DNA of 13,263 nucleotides, taken from contig JADLCG010000109.1 in NCBI GenBank assembly GCA_020847355.1, positions 1-13,263 on the forward strand. Reading direction: 5' to 3'. Under the pieces are notes generated by a model. That model was not told where the DNA came from and ran no database searches. It saw only the letters and a list, made by a program, of their open reading frames with translations. Position numbers and translations under genes: made by a program. Each line of letters starts with the position of its first letter. The stretch's first letter is position 1. Below, piece by piece: positions 5,736 to 13,263 of the stretch. This DNA comes from Anaerolineales bacterium (GTDB lineage Bacteria > Chloroflexota > Anaerolineae > Anaerolineales > Villigracilaceae).

Positions 5736-7172
5736 TCAGCGCGTCCCCATCAGGGCGGTCAGGATATACGGCGTGGCATAGGCTTCAATGACGGCGGCGA
5801 GCGCCATCAAAGGGACAATCACGCCGATAAATAATTTACACCACTCGGCAAAGACCTGCACTGTAGTTTCGCCAAAAGACCTCCCAACCTGCGGGGTGAC
5901 GAAAGAAGCGCCGCAATATAATACTGCCGCACAACCGATCAAGAAGGCTGGCAATTCAAAAATTCCATGCGGCAGAACGCCGCCGAGGAACAACTTCCAC
6001 GCGGGCAAACCCAAGACCTGCGCCGCGCCAAACAGCCCGCCGATGAGCGAGATATTTAACATATAAGCCATCACGCCCAAGACGCTCAACGAAACCATCC
6101 CAACCAAAAAAATGACGACCATCGCGCGCGTATTATTCATAAATAAGTACGGGGCATTCACCCGCTCACGGATGGCGCGCAGATCGGGCGTGGCGAGTAG
6201 ATCCGCCGTAATTTTTTCCACTTCTGCTGGCGAAGCGGTATCGAGCAGTTTTGGACCGTTGAGCGCCACCCAGCTATACGTCGCTAAAATCGTGAGCGCG
6301 CCAACGCCGATCAAAACGAGCGCCGAGGGAAAAATCTTCCTCAGCGCAGCGCCCACTGAGATACGATACCATTCGCCAATTGAATTCGCGCCGCCGCGGA
6401 AGTTCTGCCAAAAGGTTCGCCACATCCAGCGGAGGTTGAGCGCGTCAATCTCTCTGCCCAGCAAATACTCGCGTTGAAAATGAGCCAAGCCCAAGCGGAT
6501 TAAAAGCAACGCCGTAATCACCACGCCGAGAATCGCCCACCAGAGGATGTATTCATTGCCCCAAAACAGCAAACTGGCTTCCCCTTCCAGCAAGATGGCG
6601 GTTGGAATAACGATAAACGAAGCCAATAAGTTGGCGGCTTTCACCGAAGTGGATTGCACCGAAATCACAATCGCCGCGCTGACCATCAAAAAAGCGTGCG
6701 CGCTCGTCAGCAAAACCAACTGAAAGAAAACCAACGGAGTCGGCAGGGTTAGGTCTTGGCGAATGACCAACAACAGGTAAATGCCAAACGAAAGATAACT
6801 TGCCACGAGCGGCGTAGCCACGCCCACCAGCAATTTACCGAAATAAATTTGCCAATCGGCGAGCGGAGAGTTCAAAATGGGTTCAATTGTGCCGCGTTCC
6901 TTCTCCCCCACAAAAGATTCCAGCGCCACCACCAAAGAAACAGTGATCGGAAAAAAGCCAATGATCAAAAGCGAAAATGGCACAAGGCGATCTATGATCA
7001 AATCGCCGCCATATTGACTGATAAATTTCACCGAACGTCTGGCAAACTCATTCGCCAACAGCGGAAAGCAAAGGACTAAAATTGTCATCGGCGCAATCAC
7101 GCGCCAATCGCGGAATTGATCTTTCAACTCGCGCCCCGCAACCACAAAGACCGGCTTAAGGCTAGTGAACAT
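5736..7172 (-). CDS. ABC-2 type permease fused to a SpoIIM-like (DUF95) domain
   Basis: The 478-residue integral membrane protein is the partner of the ATPase encoded just upstream. The N-terminal half (about 1-240) is an ABC-2/CcmB-like permease: an amphipathic start with VAGRELKDQFRDWR, six or so hydrophobic segments, and the family signature ESFVGEKERGTIEPILNSPL at 85-104. From about 265 a second unit begins: a membrane segment (280-300), a soluble loop (305-340), NNTRA at 346-350, further membrane segments, and LPHGIFELPA at 400-409. That last stretch matches the conserved LPHG-x-x-ELPA of SpoIIM/DUF95 proteins. The ATG at 7172 lies inside the last codons of the ATPase gene (11-bp overlap), so the two are translationally coupled. 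The exported substrate is unknown. It is the last gene of the run, with no terminator seen before the convergent HNH gene. Confidence 0.9.
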   Translation of the reverse strand: MFTSLKPVFVVAGRELKDQFRDWRVIAPMTILVLCFPLLANEFARRSVKFISQYGGDLIIDRLVPFSLLIIGFFPITVSLVVALESFVGEKERGTIEPILNSPLADWQIYFGKLLVGVATPLVASYLSFGIYLLLVIRQDLTLPTPLVFFQLVLLTSAHAFLMVSAAIVISVQSTSVKAANLLASFIVIPTAILLEGEASLLFWGNEYILWWAILGVVITALLLIRLGLAHFQREYLLGREIDALNLRWMWRTFWQNFRGGANSIGEWYRISVGAALRKIFPSALVLIGVGALTILATYSWVALNGPKLLDTASPAEVEKITADLLATPDLRAIRERVNAPYLFMNNTRAMVVIFLVGMVSLSVLGVMAYMLNISLIGGLFGAAQVLGLPAWKLFLGGVLPHGIFELPAFLIGCAAVLYCGASFVTPQVGRSFGETTVQVFAEWCKLFIGVIVPLMALAAVIEAYATPYILTALMGTR

Positions 7173-8097
7173 TGGCGTACCCTTTCGCTTCCGTCATTAC
7201 CTTTAGATAAACCTGCTCCAGCGAACGCGGCTCTTCTTGAAACGCCATCAGCGGCGCGGATTGTTGCGTCAATCTATCTACAATAATTGGATTCATGTTC
7301 TGCGGCTCCGCCACGCGGATCTTCAAACTGCTTGCCGCGCGAGAGATCAACTCCACGCCTTGCGGAAGTTCCAACCCGCTCGAATCCCATTCCCGCGCAA
7401 ATAAAATTTCATATTGCGGCGCGCCCAAAACGTCTTGTTTCAATTCCTGCAAAGTGCCACTGCGCAGGATTTTGCCGCGAAAGATAATGGCAATTTGATC
7501 CGCCAAGGCTTCCACTTCCGTTAAGTTATGCGAGCAAAGCGCCAGCGTGCGCTTGGAGGATTTCAAGCGTTCAATTTCATCGCGCACCAAACGCGCAGAT
7601 TCTGGGTCCATCGCCGAGGTGGGTTCATCCAACAGCAACACGCCCGGGTCGTGAATCATGGCGCGCGCCAAAGCCAATTTTTGGCGCATCCCTTTGGAGT
7701 ATTCGCCAATCCGCCGATGCGCCGCTTCCGCCAAGCCAAAATATTCCAGCAATTGATTGCGCCGCGTTTTTCTTTGAGTAGAATTCAATCCATAAACTTG
7801 CCCAAAAAAATCTAGATATTCATGGGCGCTCATCCGCATATATAGATCATGCTGTTCGGTCAGCACGCCAATCGAAGCGCGCACATCCCGCCCGTTTTTG
7901 GTCACGTCATATCCGGCGACGCGCGCCGAACCGCGCGTGGGCGTTAACAAAGCCGTCAGCATCCGAATAGTGGTCGTCTTGCCGGCGCCGTTTTGACCGA
8001 GCAAAGCTAAAATTTGCCCAGCCTGCACCGAGAGATTCAAACCGTCCACTGCCCAAAAATCATGAAATTGTTTGCTTAAGTCGTGTGTTTCAATCAT
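7162..8097 (-). CDS. ABC transporter ATP-binding protein
   Basis: The 311-residue nucleotide-binding subunit powers the permease encoded directly downstream. Visible motifs are Walker A GQNGAGKT at 34-41, Q-loop Gln82, signature YSKGM at 133-137 (Ser then Lys-Gly, the SKGM variant common in ABC-2 exporters), Walker B LLLDEP at 154-159, and the switch His at 190 in CSHN. After residue 220 a C-terminal extension of about 90 residues is typical of CcmA/DrrA-like ATPases that work with ABC-2 permeases. The ATG is preceded by GAAGGTG. It begins 55 bp after lgt, the widest gap in this part of the gene run; I see no clear promoter in it. Confidence 0.95.
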   Translation of the reverse strand: MIETHDLSKQFHDFWAVDGLNLSVQAGQILALLGQNGAGKTTTIRMLTALLTPTRGSARVAGYDVTKNGRDVRASIGVLTEQHDLYMRMSAHEYLDFFGQVYGLNSTQRKTRRNQLLEYFGLAEAAHRRIGEYSKGMRQKLALARAMIHDPGVLLLDEPTSAMDPESARLVRDEIERLKSSKRTLALCSHNLTEVEALADQIAIIFRGKILRSGTLQELKQDVLGAPQYEILFAREWDSSGLELPQGVELISRAASSLKIRVAEPQNMNPIIVDRLTQQSAPLMAFQEEPRSLEQVYLKVMTEAKGYANVH

Positions 8098-8152
8098 TTT
8101 GCACCTTCTTTTGAGAGAAGCCTATTGTATTCCCCAACTTACCCGCATCCCC

Positions 8153-8950
8153 TCACAGAGACCTTACAGATTTGCGGCGTAAAAAGAAAGCGAAGCCCGC
8201 GCCCAGCGCCAAAAGCGCCATGCCAACTTGATTAATATTCACGCCCTGAATTAGAGCCACGTCCAAACGCAAAAATTCCAAGCCAAAACGAATCAGCGCC
8301 GCGTTGAAAAGGTAGATCAAAAATAGATCGCCCGTTTTCAACTTTTGGGCAAAGCGCGCATTGACCCACAACAGCAAAGCCAGATTGACCAAATTGAGAA
8401 GCGCCGCATAAGCGAAGAGCGGATGATAAAAATCAACCGCCTCATACCCGCCGAGACGATGGTTCGGCGCGATGAACATTTTCCACGCTACGGAAGTTGG
8501 CAAACCAAACAGTTCTTGATTGAAATAATTGCCCAGCCTGCCAAGCGCCTGCCCCAAGGCAATTGAGGGAGCTAACAGATCGGCGAGTTCCGCAAAGTTA
8601 TAGCCATAAATTCGGCAGAAGAGCGCCAAGGCGATGCACCCGCCAAGTAATGCGCCGGGGAAACCCAAGCCTCCTACCCAAATGGCGAGCAAATCCAACG
8701 GGTGGGTTAAATAATGCTGGGTGGTCAGACCAAGCTGAAGCGCGGAAAGAGACGGCGTAAACACATGCCACAACCGCGCAAAAATCGTCCCCCAAACCAG
8801 CGTGGGCAAGATCAAATCCAAAATAATTTCAGGATCATACCCGCGGCGCTTGGCGCGGAAAATCGCTAATGCCGCGCCCGCCGTCACGCCGAGCATGATC
8901 AACAAGCCGTTCCAGCGAAATATCAGCGGACCGAGCGAAACGCCTTCCAT
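8153..8950 (-). CDS. lgt: Prolipoprotein diacylglyceryl transferase (Lgt)
   Basis: Lgt is the membrane enzyme that moves diacylglycerol from phosphatidylglycerol to the lipobox Cys of prolipoproteins, the first step of lipoprotein maturation. The 265-residue protein has about seven membrane segments and the family signature ALGRLGNYFNQELFG at 135-149, where Arg138 matches the essential E. coli Arg143. A second conserved stretch, RFGLEFLR at 221-228, carries the other expected Arg and Glu. Two positions differ from E. coli. The FHGG histidine is replaced by FPGA at 97-100 (actinobacterial enzymes also lack that His), and the usual HPxxLYE reads HPLFAYA (176-182), losing the Glu. The ATG lies three bases after the stop of the phosphatidyltransferase gene, with no clear ribosome binding site, so translation is probably coupled. 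The neighbour upstream also handles phospholipid. Confidence 0.94.
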   Translation of the reverse strand: MEGVSLGPLIFRWNGLLIMLGVTAGAALAIFRAKRRGYDPEIILDLILPTLVWGTIFARLWHVFTPSLSALQLGLTTQHYLTHPLDLLAIWVGGLGFPGALLGGCIALALFCRIYGYNFAELADLLAPSIALGQALGRLGNYFNQELFGLPTSVAWKMFIAPNHRLGGYEAVDFYHPLFAYAALLNLVNLALLLWVNARFAQKLKTGDLFLIYLFNAALIRFGLEFLRLDVALIQGVNINQVGMALLALGAGFAFFLRRKSVRSL

Positions 8951-8953
8951 AGA

Positions 8954-9577
8954 TTATTGCTTTTGCTTCATCCGCGCATGACCTTGCGCGCGCACATGGA
9001 AGATGCGTTGAAAGGCGGTGAAGTTGCCCAAAACGGCGATAATGCAAACCGCCCAAAAAGGTTGATTGAAAATTAACAGGGGAATTAAAACAATGTATCT
9101 TTCAGCGCGGGTGAGTATGCCCACTTTAGCGGTAAAGCCCAAGCCTTCTGCGCGGGCTTTGACATAAGAGACCAAGACTGAGCCTGCCGTCGCTAAAAAA
9201 GTAATTGCCGCGCCAAGATAATTTTGTTGCGTCAAAAAATAATAGAGCAAGCCGCCAAAGGTGATGAATTCCGCATAGCGATCGCTGACCGAATCGACAA
9301 ACGCGCCGAAATCGCTGGGTTCGCCGCGCAAGCGCGCCATCGTCCCGTCAAAGACATCTACAATTACGGAAAGAAAGAGACACACGCCGCCCCAGAACAT
9401 CTCCCCTTGCGCGAGGAGATAGGCGGCAAAAGCCGTGCCGACCAAACCAAGCAAGGTGATGGTATTAGGCGTTAAGCCGGTTCGATTTAAAAACATGCCG
9501 ATCGGATCGAGAATTCCCTTGAAAATTTTGCGTAATTTGTCAGAAAATGTAGTTTCCTGCTTAGGCGATTGATTCAC
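8954..9577 (-). CDS. CDP-alcohol phosphatidyltransferase (PgsA-like)
   Basis: This membrane enzyme transfers a phosphatidyl group from CDP-diacylglycerol to an alcohol acceptor. The 207-residue protein has the complete catalytic signature D-x2-DG-x2-AR-x8-G-x3-D-x3-D at residues 74-99 (VDVFDGTMARLRG..., then Asp95 and Asp99) and several hydrophobic helices. The stretch KARAEGLGF...RAERYIVL at 140-164 resembles phosphatidylinositol-phosphate synthases (mycobacterial PgsA1 type) more than phosphatidylglycerol-phosphate synthases. The acceptor may therefore be inositol phosphate, though this is inference. The start is GTG at 9577, with AAGGA just after the ftsK stop, 11 bases upstream; the next in-frame Met is at residue 28, too late for the first helix. 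It sits 16 bp after ftsK and 3 bp before lgt. Confidence 0.92.
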   Translation of the reverse strand: MNQSPKQETTFSDKLRKIFKGILDPIGMFLNRTGLTPNTITLLGLVGTAFAAYLLAQGEMFWGGVCLFLSVIVDVFDGTMARLRGEPSDFGAFVDSVSDRYAEFITFGGLLYYFLTQQNYLGAAITFLATAGSVLVSYVKARAEGLGFTAKVGILTRAERYIVLIPLLIFNQPFWAVCIIAVLGNFTAFQRIFHVRAQGHARMKQKQ

Positions 9578-9593
9578 TTAGATCATTATCCTT

Positions 9594-11810
9594 TTAATTA
9601 GAGTCGTCCGCTTCAAATGCATCTTCGGGTCCGACCAAGACATCGCGTTCTTTGCCGCCGCCTAAGGATGGACCTACGACGTTCATCTCTTCCAATTGAT
9701 CGAGCAAACGCGCGGCGCGTGGATAGCCGATTCTCAATCGGCGTTGTAATAATGAAGCGGAAGCGCGTTGGCTACTGCGGACAATTGAAACGGCTTGTTC
9801 AATCAAACCGTCATCGCCGCCGCCTTCAGATTCGTCCGGTTCGCGCAGAAGTTGTTCCCAGGGCGGGGTTTCTTCCGGCTTATCGGCGGTCTTTTGCCAA
9901 TGCGCCACGATCCGCTCTACTTCTGCATCGGTGATCATTGCGCCTTGGGCGCGAATTGGGTTGCCAATTTCCGGGTTGAGGAAGAGCATATCGCCTTTGC
10001 CAAGCAAGGATTCTGCGCCGGTTGAATCTAAAATCACGCGGCTATCCACGCCGGAAGCGACGGCAAACGCAACGCGCGCCGGGAAGTTGGCTTTGATCAA
10101 ACCGGTGACCACATCCGTAGATGGGCGCTGGGTAGCGACAATTAGATGAATGCCCGTAGCGCGCGCCATCTGCGCCAAGCGGACTAAGTTATGCTCCGTC
10201 TGGTCTGGAGCGGACATCATCAAATCTGCCAGTTCGTCCACCATGACGACAATGCGCGGCAGTGGCTTGCCTTCAGCTTTGCGCGAAATTTTGCGGTTGT
10301 AGGTGTCTAAATCGCGGGCGTGCGCGGATTCAAGCAGGCGGTAACGGTGTTCCATTTCCGTCACGACCCAGCGCAACACGCCGAGGATTCTTTGCAAGTT
10401 CGTTTCTACTTTGCCGTATAAGTGCGGCAAGCCGTTGAAGCGAATCAACTCAACCATTTTCGCGTCAATCATCACGAGGCGCAGATCTTCAGGCGTATTA
10501 TTCATTGCCAAACATGCGGCAATAGACGTGATGCAGACTGATTTACCAGAGCCGGTTGCGCCGGCGATGAGCATGTGCGGCATACGCGCCAAATCCGCAA
10601 CGACCGCGTGACCGGAAACATCTCTTCCCAGCCCCAGCGCCAAAGGCACGCCTAATTTATAAAACGCTTCGGATTCTAAAATTGCGCGCATTCGCACCAC
10701 CGCGCTTTGCGTGTTGGGGACTTCAATGCCGACATACGGTTTGCCCGGAACTGGCGCTTCGATGCGTAAGCGTTGCGCGGAAAGCGCCAAAGCGATATCT
10801 TTCTCCAATGCGGCAATTTGCGCCACGCGGACTTTCATTAGATGCGCTTCTTCTTCATCCGTAGCGCCGGGCTTTTTGATGAAGCCGGGTTGTACGGCAA
10901 ATTGCGTAACCGCCGGACCCACGCGATAGCCAATGACTGTGGCAGGAATGCCAAACTCAGCGAGCGTTTTCATAATCAAGCCGGCAGTTTGGTTGATCGT
11001 CCGTTCGTCAGCGCGGACGGCTGTTTCCGTCATCAAGATATTGAGCGGCGGCAAATCTTCGGCGCGCGGCAAAGGCTTGACCGCCTTTTCCGGTTTTTTA
11101 TCTGAAGCTTTAAGCGCCGTGCGAAATTCGGGCGGTAAGGGTTGCGGCTTTTTCTTAGGCGCGATTGTTTTATTGGCTGGGGTTTCGGTCTCTTCCACAG
11201 TTTGCGGCGTAGGCGTAGCCACTACGATCACTGGCGCTTCGCCGGCAAAATGCAAAAGCCAGGCTTCCAGCCGTGACCACAAGCCAAAGCCGGTCATCAC
11301 TGCCAGCGCCCAAAGGCTGAACAAAACCAGCGAACCCCAAAAAACTCCGATACGCCAAGCCAAGGTGACTAAGCCCCAGCCGAGCCTGCCGCCGCCCAAG
11401 CCGGACTCTGCGTCAAAGAGATTATTGCCAGTTAGTAAAGCGAACAAGCCCAAAGTTAGGAGAGCGGCGAGTTCAATTCCAATCACGCGGCTCCAGCGAA
11501 TTTCCGGCGCGTCGCGTCGTAATAGATAAAATCCAAAATAGGCAATGCCAAAAATAACCAACACGCTCCCCCAGCCAAACCAAACCGAAAGCAGGTCGGC
11601 GAACAGGGCAAGCAGAGATTGATCGTGAGAAATCCCCAGCGCGGCAAAAAATAGAATGCACGCCAAAGCCAATAAACTTACGCCAATGGCGTCGCGAATG
11701 TAAGAGCCAAAGCGCGCGGTGAGGCGCGCTAATTTCGTCAGCCAATCGTTTGCCGCTTCGGCTTGAATTTGTTCTTGCTTAAACCTTCGAGGCGCAGGGG
11801 TTTGGGGCAT
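9594..11810 (-). CDS. ftsK: DNA translocase FtsK/SpoIIIE
   Basis: FtsK is a septum-anchored hexameric ATPase that pumps chromosomal DNA during division and helps resolve dimers. At 738 residues it is in the usual range for short-linker FtsK/SpoIIIE proteins. Four or so N-terminal membrane segments lie within 37-180, followed by a short Pro/Lys-rich linker (about 195-250). The motor has Walker A GATGSGKS at 417-424, DAKMVEL at 449-455, and Walker B VVMVDE at 521-526, then VATQRPSTDV and SRVILD typical of the family. The C-terminal winged-helix gamma domain (about 668-728, with LLQRRLRIGYPRAARLLDQLE) is the part that reads polarity sequences on DNA. AAGGA precedes the ATG by five bases and lies within the end of the S1-domain gene, whose stop is two bases before the ATG. 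Confidence 0.96.
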   Translation of the reverse strand: MPQTPAPRRFKQEQIQAEAANDWLTKLARLTARFGSYIRDAIGVSLLALACILFFAALGISHDQSLLALFADLLSVWFGWGSVLVIFGIAYFGFYLLRRDAPEIRWSRVIGIELAALLTLGLFALLTGNNLFDAESGLGGGRLGWGLVTLAWRIGVFWGSLVLFSLWALAVMTGFGLWSRLEAWLLHFAGEAPVIVVATPTPQTVEETETPANKTIAPKKKPQPLPPEFRTALKASDKKPEKAVKPLPRAEDLPPLNILMTETAVRADERTINQTAGLIMKTLAEFGIPATVIGYRVGPAVTQFAVQPGFIKKPGATDEEEAHLMKVRVAQIAALEKDIALALSAQRLRIEAPVPGKPYVGIEVPNTQSAVVRMRAILESEAFYKLGVPLALGLGRDVSGHAVVADLARMPHMLIAGATGSGKSVCITSIAACLAMNNTPEDLRLVMIDAKMVELIRFNGLPHLYGKVETNLQRILGVLRWVVTEMEHRYRLLESAHARDLDTYNRKISRKAEGKPLPRIVVMVDELADLMMSAPDQTEHNLVRLAQMARATGIHLIVATQRPSTDVVTGLIKANFPARVAFAVASGVDSRVILDSTGAESLLGKGDMLFLNPEIGNPIRAQGAMITDAEVERIVAHWQKTADKPEETPPWEQLLREPDESEGGGDDGLIEQAVSIVRSSQRASASLLQRRLRIGYPRAARLLDQLEEMNVVGPSLGGGKERDVLVGPEDAFEADDSN

Positions 11811-11812
11811 GT

Positions 11813-12778
11813 TTATCCTTCGAGTTTCATGCTCAAGCCTAAGCGCTGTTGACTAGGCTCCACATGCAAAACGCGGACGTTGACGCGCGCGCCAACTGTG
11901 AGAATATCACTCAGGTTTTTTCCTTCAGCCTGCGGAATTTCAGAGGAATGAATCAAGCCTTCGACGTTTGCGTCTAATTTGGCAAACGCGCCAAAGTTCA
12001 AAATGCTGGTGATGGTGGCGGGTAAAATACTGCCTGCCGGAAAAACCTGCGCCGCATTGCTCCACGGATTCGGTTGCAGTTGTTTCAAGCTTAACGCTAC
12101 GCGGCAACGCGCCGGAGCAAGCTCCAAAATTTTAACCATAACGCGATCGTTCACTTTCACGACTTGACTAGGATGCGAAACCCGCCCCCAAGAAAGTTCA
12201 GAGATATGGATCAAACCTTCCACGCCGCCTAAATCTACGAATACGCCAAAATCAGTCAGGTTTGTGACCGTGCCTTCCACACACTGCCCCGCCGCCAGCG
12301 AATCAAATAATTGGGCGCGCATTCCAGATTCGGCTTGCGCCGCGCGCTCTGAAAAAACCACGCGGCTTTCCGCTTCGACGCATTCAATCACTTTGACGCG
12401 CAAAGTTTTTGCCACGTATCCTTCTGCGTTGATTTCTTTCAGCGCGTTTTCCGGGGTTCCGGTTAGATCAATCAAATGGGAGAACGGCACAAAGCCGGCA
12501 ACCCCTTCGCCTTCCGCCAACAACCCGCCGCGATTCCAACCGGTTATGAGGACTTCGATAATTTGATCGCGATTGTATAAATCTCGCGCATGATTCCAAT
12601 CTACGGCTGGCTTTTCAGCGGATGAGGGCGGCGCTTCTTGCTTAACTTTTAGCTTGGTTTCGCCAACTGCGGCAGGTTTCACGCCCGCATATTTTGACTC
12701 TTCAGCCAGAACGGAAGCCCACCACTCCTCGCTGGTTGAATGTGTTGAATTTGAATGAGTCGCCTTTTCGTTCATCAC
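11813..12778 (-). CDS. S1-domain RNA-binding protein (three repeats), ribosomal protein S1-like
   Basis: The product of about 320 residues has three S1 (OB-fold) repeats at about 67-146, 161-232 and 246-319. The second (GTVTNLTDFGVFVDLGGVEG, then LIHISELSW) is the most canonical, and the third is similar (SILNFGAFAKLDANVEGLIH). The N-terminal 60 residues are low-complexity and Ser/Thr/Glu-rich. Proteins of this build bind single-stranded RNA and often act in translation initiation; three repeats is short compared with the six of E. coli S1. The start is GTG at 12778 (or ATG at 12775): AAGGA lies seven bases before the GTG, whereas the longer TTG start at 12814 has no ribosome binding site. 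It begins 45 bp after the upstream HTH-like gene and ends two bases before ftsK. Confidence 0.9.
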   Translation of the reverse strand: MMNEKATHSNSTHSTSEEWWASVLAEESKYAGVKPAAVGETKLKVKQEAPPSSAEKPAVDWNHARDLYNRDQIIEVLITGWNRGGLLAEGEGVAGFVPFSHLIDLTGTPENALKEINAEGYVAKTLRVKVIECVEAESRVVFSERAAQAESGMRAQLFDSLAAGQCVEGTVTNLTDFGVFVDLGGVEGLIHISELSWGRVSHPSQVVKVNDRVMVKILELAPARCRVALSLKQLQPNPWSNAAQVFPAGSILPATITSILNFGAFAKLDANVEGLIHSSEIPQAEGKNLSDILTVGARVNVRVLHVEPSQQRLGLSMKLEG

Positions 12779-12815
12779 GTTATGATCCTTCGGTTTCGCT
12801 TCAGATGTTTTCAAA

Positions 12816-12837
12816 CCGGCGCTTTAATTTTCGCCGG
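12816..12837 (-). repeat. GC-rich inverted repeat over the stop codon of the upstream gene
   Basis: CCGGCG at 12816-12821 and CGCCGG at 12832-12837 form a 6-bp all-GC stem with a 10-base A/T loop that contains the TAA stop of the HTH-like gene. On the transcript only a short U-run (UUU) follows, so it would be a weak terminator at best. It may tune readthrough into the S1-domain gene or stabilise the mRNA end. Confidence 0.45.
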
Positions 12838-13263
12838 CTTCCATTTCCATTTCAAGAATCGCTTTCGCCACCGCTTCAATCGCTACGCGCTGTTTGCGAT
12901 ATAAATCCGCTTCAGACATCGCCAAGCGCGAGGCAACATCGCGGACTTTGCGCCCTTCGATGAATTTCATCTCTAGGATGTTGTATAAAATCCATTCAGT
13001 GGTGAATTTGCGCTCGCCTTTGGGTTTAACTTGATCCACGGCTTTTCTCAATAAAGTTCGTAAGGCGTTGGAGTGATTCCCCTCTGCATCCTGCGCGGCT
13101 AACTCGCGGACAATTTGAAGCTTCATCAGCGGGTTATTGGTCAGTTTGGGTCCGCCCCAATAATGCGTGAGCGCATCGCGCACCCAATTGAATAGGTCGG
13201 CTTCTTCGAGGGTTGGCTCTACCAAGAGGCTGGCGCGGGTATCGTAACGCGAAGCGGCGCGCA
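12824..13263 (-). CDS. HTH-like conserved protein, C-terminal 145 residues (5' end outside the window)
   Basis: The frame is open to the window edge, with coding-like sequence above the first possible start (RAASRYDTRASLLVEPTLEE), so the gene begins outside the window; a TTG at 13225 is not the start. I do not recognise a named family. The visible part has an N-terminal stretch with WVRDALTHYWGGPKL, a central helical region, and a C-terminal block (about 90-140 of the visible part). In that block ILYNILEMKFIEGRKVRDVASRLAMSEADLYRKQRVAIEAVAKAI has the look of a sigma-region-4-like or LuxR-like helix-turn-helix (VRDVASRLAMSEADLYRKQ). I infer DNA binding and a regulatory role. It is followed after 45 bp by the S1-domain gene on the same strand. 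Confidence 0.72.
   Translation of the reverse strand, partial: RAASRYDTRASLLVEPTLEEADLFNWVRDALTHYWGGPKLTNNPLMKLQIVRELAAQDAEGNHSNALRTLLRKAVDQVKPKGERKFTTEWILYNILEMKFIEGRKVRDVASRLAMSEADLYRKQRVAIEAVAKAILEMEMEAGEN

Noticed and set aside
8098..8152. Promoter for the ABC transporter pair in the gap after lgt
   Set aside because: TACAAT is present but no acceptable -35 lies 16-18 bases upstream.
5736..11810. Possible mobile-element or defence-island content around the HNH gene
   Set aside because: No integrase, transposase, methylase, terminal repeats or target duplication was seen; neighbours are housekeeping genes of similar composition.
12779..12814. TTG start extending the S1-domain protein by 12-13 residues
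   Set aside because: No ribosome binding site precedes it, while AAGGA is placed correctly for the GTG/ATG pair at 12778-12773.

Overview
The window is chromosomal housekeeping DNA, about half G+C by eye, from a bacterium that is most likely a member of Chloroflexota (Anaerolineae-like). That placement is an inference from protein flavour: the RpoB lacks the large N-terminal insertion of E. coli RpoB, the Lgt and the CDP-alcohol phosphotransferase look actinobacterial or chloroflexal, and an ABC-2 permease carries a SpoIIM-like C-terminus. I see no insertion sequence, phage gene or CRISPR array.

Layout. 1-2360 (minus) is the N-terminal 786 residues of rpoB, cut by the window edge. 2361-2550 holds back-to-back sigma70-type promoters, one for rpoB and one for a plus-strand tRNA operon (Phe-GAA, Gly-GCC, Cys-GCA; 2551-2866), which ends at a strong bidirectional terminator. 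tyrS (2992-4203, minus) converges on that terminator. Upstream of tyrS, just past the end of a lipoprotein gene (4358-5041, minus), lies a compact regulatory leader. It has a consensus promoter, a 16-codon ORF that starts at the predicted transcription start and contains four consecutive Tyr codons, a hairpin that begins at the last Tyr codon, and a GC-rich intrinsic terminator just before the tyrS ribosome binding site. I read this as a ribosome-mediated transcription attenuator that senses charged tRNA-Tyr, and it is the main discovery candidate here.

A small HNH nuclease gene (5225-5728, plus) diverges from the lipoprotein gene and runs tail-to-tail into a long minus-strand gene run from 13263 down to 5736. 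In order of transcription this run holds the C-terminal part of an HTH-like protein, a three-repeat S1-domain RNA-binding protein, an FtsK/SpoIIIE DNA translocase, a CDP-alcohol phosphatidyltransferase, lgt, an ABC ATPase, and an ABC-2 permease fused to a SpoIIM-like domain. Most junctions are a few bases apart or overlap, so much of this is probably one operon joining chromosome segregation, phospholipid and lipoprotein synthesis, and membrane export.

No stretch longer than 300 bases lacks a gene. The intergenic stretches (2361-2550, 2867-2991, 4204-4357, 5042-5224) hold promoters, hairpins, terminators and the attenuator described below.
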